Shown here in pieces: positions 1-5,417 of a stretch of DNA of 14,537 nucleotides. Within the stretch, counting starts at the first letter, position 1. Every line of letters begins with the position of its first letter. A program made the translations under genes and the position numbers. The stretch is from Actinomycetes bacterium (GTDB lineage: Bacteria; Actinomycetota; Thermoleophilia; Solirubrobacterales; 70-9), in NCBI GenBank assembly GCA_023434465.1, contig JAEYSQ010000237.1:1-14537 (forward strand), read 5' to 3'. The notes beneath the pieces are model-generated. The model did no database searches, had not been told where the DNA came from, and saw nothing but the letters and a program-made list of their open reading frames with translations.

Positions 1-88
1 CGCCAAGCGAGAGGACCAGATCGAGCAGCGGCGAAACGGCGACGATCACCGCTTCGGTCTTTCCGGGGTCGGAGTCGGAGGAACTCAC
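1..88 (-). CDS. N-terminus of an unidentified protein, cut by the window edge
   Basis: Only the first 29 codons are visible. Read on the minus strand from a GTG at 88-86, the frame stays open to the left edge. The visible protein starts with a Ser/Asp-rich stretch (VSSSDSDPGKTEA) and continues into a hydrophobic run (VIVAVSPLLDLVLSLG) that could begin a membrane segment. Third codon positions are mostly G or C, as in the neighbouring genes. The start is supported by a TAGCGT box (102-97) ending 8 nt before the GTG, in a divergent arrangement with the gene at 111. I do not recognise the family, and the fragment is too short to assign one. It may be a membrane protein. Confidence 0.5.
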   Translation of the reverse strand, partial: MSSSDSDPGKTEAVIVAVSPLLDLVLSLG

Positions 89-95
89 TGGTCAA

Positions 96-102
96 TACGC
101 TA
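96..102. promoter_or_regulatory. Symmetric bidirectional -10 element TACGCTA
   Basis: The 22-bp gap between two divergent GTG starts (88 on minus, 111 on plus) contains TACGCTA. Read on plus it gives TACGCT (96-101), 9 nt before the GTG at 111. Read on minus it gives TAGCGT (102-97), 8 nt before the GTG at 88. Both match the TAnnnT form of a sigma-70 -10 box. Neither gene has a visible Shine-Dalgarno sequence, so both mRNAs would have almost no leader. No good -35 is visible on either side. Confidence 0.5.
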
Positions 103-110
103 CAGCGACC

Positions 111-815
111 GTGCCTCACGATCTCCCTCACGTTCCGCTCGAAGCTGGCGCCGGACCCGAGAACCCGCCCTGCCCGGCCTGCGGAGAGCCGCTCTTTCCG
201 TGGGTCGGCATGCCGGTTTCGACCGGAATCGCCCACCGATGCGAGGCTTGCGGGCTGGCCGTGCTCAGCCACGGCGAAAAGTTCTTCTTCCCGAAGCGGG
301 CCGGCGAGCGCCAGCCTGGCGAGACCGGCCTGAAGATCGAGTTTTCCTTTGATCCCGGATCAACCGAGAACGTGCTGGCCGAACTCGAGCTCGACCGACA
401 GGCGGATGGTTCGATCGAGTTTGAGAACCGTGACTCGCTCGTCTGCGCCCTGACCGGCGGTGCCTGGACCGGGCTCGGCACCGACCGTCGCTACCGGCTC
501 ACCCCCAAGGCCCTGGCCGACGCGGTCGCGACCCGTGACCAAATCGTCACCCGCACCCGCTTTCGAATCCTCAGAGGGATCGGCTCGACCTGGCAGTCGG
601 GACTGAACATGTTCACCTTCGGTCAGAACATGGTGCTCGGCTCGCTCGGCAAAGCCCACAAGGTCGCGGCCGATCGCGCCTGGAAAAGATCGCTGGATTG
701 GTTCATCTCCGTCGTCGTGGCGCTCCCGGCCCTGATCGTCGCCGTCCCCCTCGAACTGATCGCCATCGCCTTCCGCAAGGGCAGCTCGGCCCGCGCCGAA
801 ATCCAGCTTCTCTGA
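111..815 (+). CDS. Unknown protein with N-terminal zinc ribbon and C-terminal membrane helix
   Basis: This 234-residue protein is not one I recognise. Near the N-terminus two CxxC pairs (C21/C24 and C44/C47, in CPAC and CEAC) form a probable four-cysteine zinc ribbon. Residues 70-190 look like a soluble domain without a familiar motif. Residues about 197-221 are a strongly hydrophobic helix (from WFISVVVALPALIVAV onward), followed by a short basic tail containing RKGSSAR. The protein is therefore probably anchored to the membrane near its C-terminus with the bulk on the cytoplasmic side, though topology is a guess. The GTG start is chosen because a TACGCT -10-like box lies 9 nt upstream and no earlier start fits. 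It ends in a hairpin shared with the convergent hydrolase gene. Confidence 0.8.
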   Translation: MPHDLPHVPLEAGAGPENPPCPACGEPLFPWVGMPVSTGIAHRCEACGLAVLSHGEKFFFPKRAGERQPGETGLKIEFSFDPGSTENVLAELELDRQADGSIEFENRDSLVCALTGGAWTGLGTDRRYRLTPKALADAVATRDQIVTRTRFRILRGIGSTWQSGLNMFTFGQNMVLGSLGKAHKVAADRAWKRSLDWFISVVVALPALIVAVPLELIAIAFRKGSSARAEIQLL

Positions 816-836
816 ACCGGGTCGCGACCCCGGTTC
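814..836. terminator. Hairpin between convergent genes (probable bidirectional terminator)
   Basis: GAACCGGG (814-821) and CCCGGTTC (829-836) form a perfect 8-bp stem around a 7-nt loop. It overlaps the last base pair of the stop codon of the 111-815 gene and lies 12 bp from the stop of the convergent hydrolase gene. There is no T-tract on either side, so it is not a classical intrinsic terminator. Its placement between two convergent stops argues for a termination or 3'-end role for both. Confidence 0.5.
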
Positions 837-847
837 GGCCCGATTCG

Positions 848-1588
848 CTATCCGAGCAGGGCAGAAATCGCGTCGAGGCCGTCCCGGCTGGAGTGGACGA
901 TTTCGGCTCCGGGCACGCGGTCGGCCACTGCTTCCGCAGCGTGCTTCAACAGTCCCGGGGTTGAAGGCAGGGTGACCACCGACACCTCGGCTTCGAGGCT
1001 GGCCAGCCGCACCGGGTCGAGCGGCCAGGCGGGCGCTGCCGGCAGTTCGACCAGGAAAGCACGGGCCGCTTGCGGCCCCCGGTCGGCGTGGTCGGCGAAA
1101 CGTTCGGCTCCCAACCCCAGGGTGCGAAGATCCCCGGCCAGGAATAGCTCGTAGGCGGCCGCTTCTCCGCCCTCGTCGGCGGCAACCCGGATCGCGTCGA
1201 CGTCAGCCGACATGCCTTCGGTCGCCGCGCTGATCGCTCCGAACACCGGCGGCTCGATCAGAAAAGCGCGAGCGACGAGCCCCGGTTCCGAGAGGCAGAG
1301 CTCGAGACCGATCACGGCGCCGAATCCGAGGCCGACCACGGTCACGGGCCCGGGGTCGAGTTCTCGCAGAATCGACGCGATCTCGATCGATTGTTCGGCG
1401 ACCGATGTGCGGCGGTACTCGTCGATCGCGGCCGACTCTCCCCAGCCGCGCCGGTCCGGAGTGATCAGTCGCCACTCGTCAGCCAGCTGACCGACGACCT
1501 GGTCGAAGATCGAGGAGTCGGTGCCGGTACCGTGGATCAGCAGGACCGGTGGCCCTTCCCCCCGGTCGATGAAGTGAAGTTCGCTCAG
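848..1588 (-). CDS. Degenerate alpha/beta-hydrolase-fold protein, apparent CTG start
   Basis: The 246-residue protein has an alpha/beta-hydrolase layout. It begins SELHFIDRGEGPP, followed by the oxyanion-type VLLIHGTG (about 15-22), then DRRGWGES (about 56-63), then the nucleophile elbow region VVGLGFGA (about 84-91). The elbow reads G-L-G-F-G where GxSxG is expected, so the nucleophile serine is glycine (residue 88). The C-terminal region where the catalytic histidine normally sits reads HSSRDGLDA and has no histidine in the expected place. The protein is thus likely non-hydrolytic or has changed function. No ATG, GTG or TTG lies in frame before 1345, and starting at 1345 would delete the first third of the fold. 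CTG at 1588-1586 fits: it overlaps the upstream stop as CTGA and has AGGGA 5 nt before it. It forms an operon with the small gene upstream. Confidence 0.72.
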   Translation of the reverse strand: MSELHFIDRGEGPPVLLIHGTGTDSSIFDQVVGQLADEWRLITPDRRGWGESAAIDEYRRTSVAEQSIEIASILRELDPGPVTVVGLGFGAVIGLELCLSEPGLVARAFLIEPPVFGAISAATEGMSADVDAIRVAADEGGEAAAYELFLAGDLRTLGLGAERFADHADRGPQAARAFLVELPAAPAWPLDPVRLASLEAEVSVVTLPSTPGLLKHAAEAVADRVPGAEIVHSSRDGLDAISALLG

Positions 1589-1854
1589 CGGAGTCCCTGG
1601 CGGGCTTCCCGGACCAGGGTCACGGCTTCGGGAAAAACGACCCGGATCGCGTCGCGAACCTGCATCGCCTGCTCGTCGGAGCTGCCATTCAGGTCGAGCC
1701 GGCCAATCGAAGCGACGGTCATCTCGACCGCCAGCCGGATCGCGTTGTCGGCCCAGGCAACTTCCTGGGAGGACTGCATCTGTTCAGCCATCTCCTGCAT
1801 CCGCTGCCGCAGCTCGTCGGGGTCACCAAACATGTCGAACGGGGAACCTTCCAT
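1585..1854 (-). CDS. Small conserved-looking protein, function unknown
   Basis: An 89-residue soluble protein starting at ATG (1854). The first third (FGDPDELRQRMQEMAEQMQ) is rich in Glu, Gln and Met and probably forms an amphipathic or coiled-coil helix. The rest (for example AIRLAVEMTVASIGRLDLNG) looks alpha/beta with a predominantly acidic surface. There is no signal peptide, membrane helix or cysteine. The start is supported by TAAATT (1866-1861), 6 nt before the ATG, with no Shine-Dalgarno, suggesting a leaderless mRNA. Its TGA stop overlaps the CTG start of the hydrolase-like gene, so the two are probably translated in a coupled way and may act together. I do not recognise a family. Confidence 0.72.
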   Translation of the reverse strand: MEGSPFDMFGDPDELRQRMQEMAEQMQSSQEVAWADNAIRLAVEMTVASIGRLDLNGSSDEQAMQVRDAIRVVFPEAVTLVREARQGLR

Positions 1855-1860
1855 GCGACC

Positions 1861-1866
1861 AATTTA
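1861..1866 (-). promoter_or_regulatory. -10-like box TAAATT for the 1854 gene
   Basis: TAAATT on the minus strand ends 6 nt before the ATG at 1854. That distance puts the transcription start at or within a base or two of the start codon. No -35 hexamer is evident. Confidence 0.4.
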
Positions 1867-1870
1867 GCGG

Positions 1871-1889
1871 TCCGGCAGCTTCGGCCGGA
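1871..1889. other. Short hairpin in the divergent intergenic region
   Basis: TCCGGC (1871-1876) and GCCGGA (1884-1889) pair around a 7-nt loop within the 98-bp gap between the divergent genes at 1854 and 1953. A hairpin with the same 6-bp arms and loop length occurs at 4606-4624. The function is unknown. In GC-rich DNA such short palindromes arise easily. Confidence 0.25.
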
Positions 1890-1940
1890 GTCGTCACACA
1901 ATCGTTGCGCCTGTCGAGCAATACGTGAGCAGATTCTCTC

Positions 1941-1946
1941 TAGCTT
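1941..1946 (+). promoter_or_regulatory. -10-like box TAGCTT for the pilin-like gene
   Basis: TAGCTT ends 6 nt before the ATG at 1953. With no Shine-Dalgarno sequence in the short interval, a leaderless transcript is likely. No clear -35 is seen. Confidence 0.4.
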
Positions 1947-1952
1947 CGGTTC

Positions 1953-2612
1953 ATGTCCGTTTTCGGGCCACCCAACCGCGGCGCTGCCACCGTCGAGCAG
2001 GTCGGCATCGTCCTGCTGATCGCTCTCGTCTTCACCGGGCTCCTCGCCTGGCACCTGAGCGGAGCCGGTGATCCGGCCGGTCGCGGGCTGGGTGTCCGAA
2101 TCGCGAACCGGATTTCCTGCGGTCCCCGCGAACCGGGTGTCTGCCGTCAGCATCCGGCGGTCTCGGCCTACGGCTGGGACCTCGCCCGGGCAGTGCGCTG
2201 GCTTGCGCCGGCTCCCTCGGCCCGCAGCGGACCGGGCGGATCGCTCCTGGTCCCGGTCGACTTCCGGTACTGCCAGCGAGCTAGCTGCGCGGTCCCGGCC
2301 GGGGACGGACGGCTGACCACCGCCAACCGCCGACTCACCCTGTTCACCGAGGTCGCGAGGCTCGGTCCCGACCAGGGCTGGCGCATCCGATACTGGTCCT
2401 ATCGCCCTTCGATCGGCTGGGAGCGGATCGACCGGTTCGCCGGGCCCGCCGAGATTGGCGCTGCGTCAGGTACGAGGGTCCTGCTCGAGGACAGCCCGCG
2501 ACTGGTGCCGCTGGAGATCCTGCCCGGCAGAAACCACTACGAGCTGCCGCGCGGCGAAGAGGCACCCTGGCGCTGGAAAGTCAGTCCGAAGTACGAGGGC
2601 TGGTCGGCCTGA
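1953..2612 (+). CDS. Flp/TadE-type pilin-like secreted protein
   Basis: A 219-residue protein whose N-terminus resembles Flp/TadE pilin-like proteins of actinobacteria. A short basic leader ending NRG (residues 8-10) is followed by AATVEQVG and a hydrophobic helix (about 18-34, GIVLLIALVFTGLLAWH). Cleavage after Gly10 would place Glu15 at position +5 of the mature protein, as type IV prepilin peptidase substrates require. The remaining 180 residues are probably extracellular and carry four cysteines (C56, C64, C107, C112) that could form two disulfides, together with many Trp and Arg. No tad/flp assembly genes are nearby, so it is an orphan. It could be a minor pseudopilin or simply a membrane-anchored exported protein. 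The start is supported by TAGCTT 6 nt upstream. Confidence 0.75.
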   Translation: MSVFGPPNRGAATVEQVGIVLLIALVFTGLLAWHLSGAGDPAGRGLGVRIANRISCGPREPGVCRQHPAVSAYGWDLARAVRWLAPAPSARSGPGGSLLVPVDFRYCQRASCAVPAGDGRLTTANRRLTLFTEVARLGPDQGWRIRYWSYRPSIGWERIDRFAGPAEIGAASGTRVLLEDSPRLVPLEILPGRNHYELPRGEEAPWRWKVSPKYEGWSA

Positions 2613-2614
2613 GG

Positions 2615-2667
2615 AGGTTCTGGCTGCAGTTTTGTCTCTCTGGGACACCAGAGTGCAGCCAGAACCT
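2615..2667. terminator. Long interrupted inverted repeat between convergent genes
   Basis: AGGTTCTGGCTGCA (2615-2628) is perfectly complementary to TGCAGCCAGAACCT (2654-2667), a 14-bp stem. Inside, CTCTGG (2638-2643) pairs with CCAGAG (2648-2653) around a GACA loop, leaving a one-sided 9-nt bulge (GTTTTGTCT, 2629-2637). The whole structure fills most of the 67-bp gap between the convergent stops of the pilin-like gene (2612) and the DUF2804 gene (2680). It is most simply a two-way terminator or RNA-stabilising 3' structure. There is no T-tract, and the large bulge is unusual for a terminator. Confidence 0.65.
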
Positions 2668-2679
2668 GATCTCGCCAGC

Positions 2680-3588
2680 TCACCAGATTACGTCGTGCTC
2701 TTCCATCACTCCGGCGGCGGTAGCGAGTTCGATCCCGTCGAGCCGGCCGGTGAAAGTGCCGAAACGGTGCACGTAGTCGGAGCGGATCAATCCGAAGTTG
2801 TCGTGGCGGCGACGCTCGGCGCCTCCGAACTCGAATCGGAGGCCGGCGGCGTCATCGCCGGCGAAACCAACCGCATCGAGCCCGTCGAATGCGACCGGTG
2901 CCGGTTCGTGTGGCGTGCCGTCGATCCAGATCGCCCGTTCGCTCCTGCTCGGAGCGTCGTTGATTCCCTCGGTCAGGTTCCAGCCGATCGCCCGGCCACT
3001 GGTGTCGGTACCGATCCCGGCCGACCAGGACCAGGCGGTATGACGGGAGTGATAGCCCGCCGATTCGTCGTCCACCCCGAACCCGGTGACCTCGAGAGTC
3101 TTGCCGGTGAGCTCGATCGTTCCGCGCACCGGAACCCCGGCCCGCTTGCGGGTCCAGCCCCAGCCGCGACCGCTCGGACTGACCACCTCGATCGGTTCGG
3201 ACTCACCGAACCGGAGGTCCGCTTTGACCCGATCCGTGCGGATCTCGACCCGTGGTCCGTCAAGGACCACTTCCGCTCCGCCGGGCCGCAGGCGGGTGTG
3301 CTCGTACACCTGGCCTTCCCCCTGGTTAGCGGTGCGGTCCCAGACCGACCAGAACGTGTGACTGAAGACACCGATCCGGACCACGGCCGCGCAGAGCATC
3401 ACCTCTTCCCCGTAGAACCCGACGTAGCGCCAGCGTTTTCGCATCTGCCAGTTTTGAAGGAGGGGCTGGCGGGCGGGCGGAATCGGCAGATCGGGGCGCC
3501 CTTCCCCCGGTCCCCGCCAGGAAAGCTCGTGCTCGCCGCTGGCTTCGGTCGGGTTCGGTGACGCTGCGGAAGGGGTCGAACCGGCCAT
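2680..3588 (-). CDS. DUF2804 domain-containing protein
   Basis: The 302-residue protein matches my recollection of the DUF2804 family. The signature KRWRYVGFYGEEVMLCAA lies at about residues 51-68, FWSVWDR at 79-85, and a C-terminal GVMEEHD sits just before the end. Many Trp, Gly and alternating polar/hydrophobic stretches suggest a beta-rich fold. The biochemical role of the family is not known to me. There is no signal peptide, and the first 40 residues are Pro/Ser-rich and probably disordered. The ATG start at 3588 is supported by TAGTGT (3602-3597) 8 nt upstream. It is divergent from the sulfotransferase with only 21 bp between the starts and one shared symmetric promoter element. This suggests co-expression, but does not prove a shared pathway. 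Confidence 0.85.
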   Translation of the reverse strand: MAGSTPSAASPNPTEASGEHELSWRGPGEGRPDLPIPPARQPLLQNWQMRKRWRYVGFYGEEVMLCAAVVRIGVFSHTFWSVWDRTANQGEGQVYEHTRLRPGGAEVVLDGPRVEIRTDRVKADLRFGESEPIEVVSPSGRGWGWTRKRAGVPVRGTIELTGKTLEVTGFGVDDESAGYHSRHTAWSWSAGIGTDTSGRAIGWNLTEGINDAPSRSERAIWIDGTPHEPAPVAFDGLDAVGFAGDDAAGLRFEFGGAERRRHDNFGLIRSDYVHRFGTFTGRLDGIELATAAGVMEEHDVIW

Positions 3589-3595
3589 TCCCGGC

Positions 3596-3602
3596 TACAC
3601 TA
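3596..3602. promoter_or_regulatory. Symmetric bidirectional -10 element TACACTA
   Basis: TACACTA occupies the exact centre of the 21-bp gap between the DUF2804 ATG (3588, minus) and the sulfotransferase GTG (3610, plus), with 7 nt on each side. Plus reading gives TACACT, 8 nt from the GTG. Minus reading gives TAGTGT, 8 nt from the ATG. Both are TAnnnT -10 boxes overlapping by five bases. No ribosome binding site fits in the flanks. No -35 is obvious, and each would lie inside the opposite gene. Confidence 0.6.
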
Positions 3603-3609
3603 CTCCGCC

Positions 3610-4602
3610 GTGTCAGAAACCGCCGATACATCCGTGACCGCCCCCGAGGCCACCTACGATCCCGCCGATGACGCCATGTGCTCGCGCGCCCGCGAGCGAT
3701 TCACGGCCGATCGCAACCGCCGCCTGCCGCGCCGCAAGAGCAAGACGGCGACCCTGCCGAACATGATCATCATCGGCGGACTCAAGTGCGGCACGACTTC
3801 GATTCACCATTATCTCGGCCTTCACCCCGAGATCCACATGTCGAAACCGAAAGAGCTCAACTTCTTCGCGGCCGAGCAGAATTGGGATCTCGGCTTCGAC
3901 TGGTACGAGAACCGCTTCGACCGCGAGACAAAGATCAACGGCGAGTCCTCGCCGCATTACACGAACCGGCCGCGCTTCAACGGAGTCGCCGAGCGGATCC
4001 ACAAGCACATCCCCGACGTCAAACTGATCTACATGGTCCGCGACCCGATCAAGCGGATCCTCTCCCACTGGGTTCACGCCACCGGCGCCGGTTACGAGAC
4101 CCGCGAGTTCGTACCGACCCTCTCGCTGCCGGACACTTCCTACATCCAGCGCTCCCAGTACTGGATGCAGCTCCAGCCTTATCTCGAGTTCTTCGACCGC
4201 GACCAGATCGAGGTCATCACCCAGGAGGATCTCGGCAAGAAGCGGGACGAGACGATGCGGCAGGCCTTCCGTTTCCTCGGCGTCGACGAGGACTTCACTT
4301 CCGAGCAATGGGACCGCCAGTGGGAGAAGTCGGCCGCCAAGCAGGATGACAAATACCAGTTCATGGAGAAGCTGATCAAGCTGCCGGGTTTCCGTTCCTT
4401 CGACCGCAATTTCGACCGCCTGCCGGAATCCATGCGGTGGATGGTCGAGAAGATCGTCCATGATCCGGACAAGCCGCCGGCACCCAAGCCGGAGATTCCA
4501 GATGACCTTATGGAGATCCTGAAGGGCCGCTTCCGCGAGGATGTCGCCGGCCTGAAGGAATGGTCCGGCCGCGACTTCGACGGCTGGAACGACTACTCCT
4601 GA
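3610..4602 (+). CDS. Sulfotransferase (PAPS-dependent, NDST-like fold)
   Basis: The 330-residue protein carries both cofactor motifs of PAPS-dependent sulfotransferases. The 5'-phosphosulfate loop is IIIGGLKCGTTS (53-64), with Lys59 as the expected sulfate-contacting residue. The 3'-phosphate motif is VRDPIKRILSHW (143-154), with Arg144 and Ser152. KPKELNFF (79-86) resembles the substrate/catalytic Lys-Glu segment of the heparan N-sulfotransferase-like group. There is no signal peptide or membrane helix, so it acts in the cytosol, or at the inner membrane face, on an unidentified acceptor such as a glycan, lipid or small molecule. The first 48 residues are polar and basic and probably flexible. 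The GTG start is supported by the TACACT box 8 nt upstream. No PAPS-making or glycosyltransferase genes are visible, so the acceptor cannot be inferred from context. Confidence 0.9.
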   Translation: MSETADTSVTAPEATYDPADDAMCSRARERFTADRNRRLPRRKSKTATLPNMIIIGGLKCGTTSIHHYLGLHPEIHMSKPKELNFFAAEQNWDLGFDWYENRFDRETKINGESSPHYTNRPRFNGVAERIHKHIPDVKLIYMVRDPIKRILSHWVHATGAGYETREFVPTLSLPDTSYIQRSQYWMQLQPYLEFFDRDQIEVITQEDLGKKRDETMRQAFRFLGVDEDFTSEQWDRQWEKSAAKQDDKYQFMEKLIKLPGFRSFDRNFDRLPESMRWMVEKIVHDPDKPPAPKPEIPDDLMEILKGRFREDVAGLKEWSGRDFDGWNDYS

Positions 4603-4605
4603 CCT

Positions 4606-4624
4606 TCCGGCCGGGTTTGCCGGA
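4606..4624. other. Hairpin after the sulfotransferase gene
   Basis: TCCGGC (4606-4611) and GCCGGA (4619-4624) pair around the loop CGGGTTT, 3 nt after the sulfotransferase stop codon and upstream of the reductase gene. It has no following T-tract, so at best it is a weak 3'-end structure. The same arms and loop size appear at 1871-1889. Confidence 0.3.
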
Positions 4625-4637
4625 CCGGCGTCATGGA

Positions 4638-4643
4638 TAGCCT
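4638..4643 (+). promoter_or_regulatory. -10-like box TAGCCT that decides the reductase start
   Basis: TAGCCT ends 7 nt before an in-frame ATG at 4651, the same geometry as most other genes here. It lies just downstream of another in-frame ATG at 4633. This favours 4651 as the true start, with a leaderless or near-leaderless mRNA. Confidence 0.4.
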
Positions 4644-4650
4644 CATCTCC

Positions 4651-5379
4651 ATGCGCCGTCTGATTCCCGACCCCGGTCCAACCGACCTCGAAGCCGAGCT
4701 GGAGGCCTACAACCCCTGCGAGAATCCGCAGGAGGACCGGCCGTGTGTCGCGGTGAACATGATCACCACGCTGGACGGCCGCGCCTCGATCTCGGGTCGC
4801 TCCAAGCAGCTCGGATCCGACGCGGACACCGAGCACCTGCTCGGGTTGAGGAACCGTTTCGACGCGGTGATGATCGGCGGCGGAACGATGCGGGCCGAGC
4901 GCTACGGCCGGATCATCTCTCGCCCCGGTTCGCGTGAGAAACGGGAACAGAACGGTCTCGAGCCGGACGCGCTCGCGGTGATCATCAGTGGCGACCTGGA
5001 CCTGCCATTCGACGCGTCGCTTTTCACCGACGGCAACGGACGGGTGTTGATCTTCACCCGCAAGGAATCCGCCCCGGCCACGGAAACCCCGGTCGAGCTG
5101 GTGACCATGAAGGGACTGATCGATTCCGCCGACGTGCTCGCCCACCTGCGCCGGGAAGAAGGGGTTCGCGCTCTGCTCTGTGAGGGCGGCCCGAATCTCT
5201 TCGGTCAGCTGGTCGCCGGAAACCTGGTCGACGACCTTTTCCTCACGATCACCCCGGTCGCGACCGGCGGTGACGCCCCGCACATCCTGGAAGCGAACCT
5301 CCCCGAACGGGCCCGGTTCGAGCTGGCGAGGCTGAACGAGGCCGACGGCGACCTTTTCGCCCGCTACCGCAGCGTCTGA
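4651..5379 (+). CDS. RibD C-terminal-type pyrimidine reductase family protein
   Basis: The 242-residue protein is a single RibD-C/dihydrofolate-reductase-fold domain. The segment VNMITTLDGRASISG near the N-terminus is the family hallmark, followed by LRNRFDAVMIGGGTMRAE for the nucleotide-binding core and LLCEGGPNLFGQLV for the conserved Glu-Gly-Gly-Pro loop. Such proteins typically reduce a ribosylamino-pyrimidinone with NAD(P)H in riboflavin or deazaflavin-type routes. The deaminase half of bifunctional RibD is absent, and no riboflavin genes are nearby, so the substrate is uncertain. An upstream in-frame ATG (4633) would add MDSLIS. I prefer 4651 because a TAGCCT box lies 7 nt before it and the protein then begins MRRLIPDP, which resembles the starts I recall for relatives. 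It is a cytosolic enzyme. Confidence 0.87.
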   Translation: MRRLIPDPGPTDLEAELEAYNPCENPQEDRPCVAVNMITTLDGRASISGRSKQLGSDADTEHLLGLRNRFDAVMIGGGTMRAERYGRIISRPGSREKREQNGLEPDALAVIISGDLDLPFDASLFTDGNGRVLIFTRKESAPATETPVELVTMKGLIDSADVLAHLRREEGVRALLCEGGPNLFGQLVAGNLVDDLFLTITPVATGGDAPHILEANLPERARFELARLNEADGDLFARYRSV

Positions 5380-5404
5380 ATCGCTGCAACACTTCGTCGG
5401 GTAG

Positions 5405-5410
5405 TAGCGT
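5405..5410 (+). promoter_or_regulatory. -10-like box TAGCGT for the acyl-CoA dehydrogenase gene
   Basis: TAGCGT ends 7 nt before the ATG at 5418 in the 38-bp gap after the reductase gene. No Shine-Dalgarno is present. The dehydrogenase therefore probably has its own leaderless promoter rather than depending on read-through. Confidence 0.4.
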
Positions 5411-5417
5411 CCCGGCC

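Noticed and set aside
2455..3561. 368-codon plus-strand frame opposite the DUF2804 gene
   Set aside because: It starts inside the pilin-like gene, crosses the long inverted repeat and has no family resemblance, while the opposite strand matches DUF2804.
1871..4624. The two TCCGGC-N7-GCCGGA hairpins (1871-1889 and 4606-4624) as a repeat family
   Set aside because: Six-base GC-rich arms recur readily by chance at this composition. Loops and flanks are unrelated, so I list them only as weak hairpins.
3613..5283. 556-codon minus-strand open frame opposite the sulfotransferase and reductase
   Set aside because: Its composition is that of a shadow frame (runs of Val, Leu, Asp, Arg), and both opposite-strand genes have clear family motifs.
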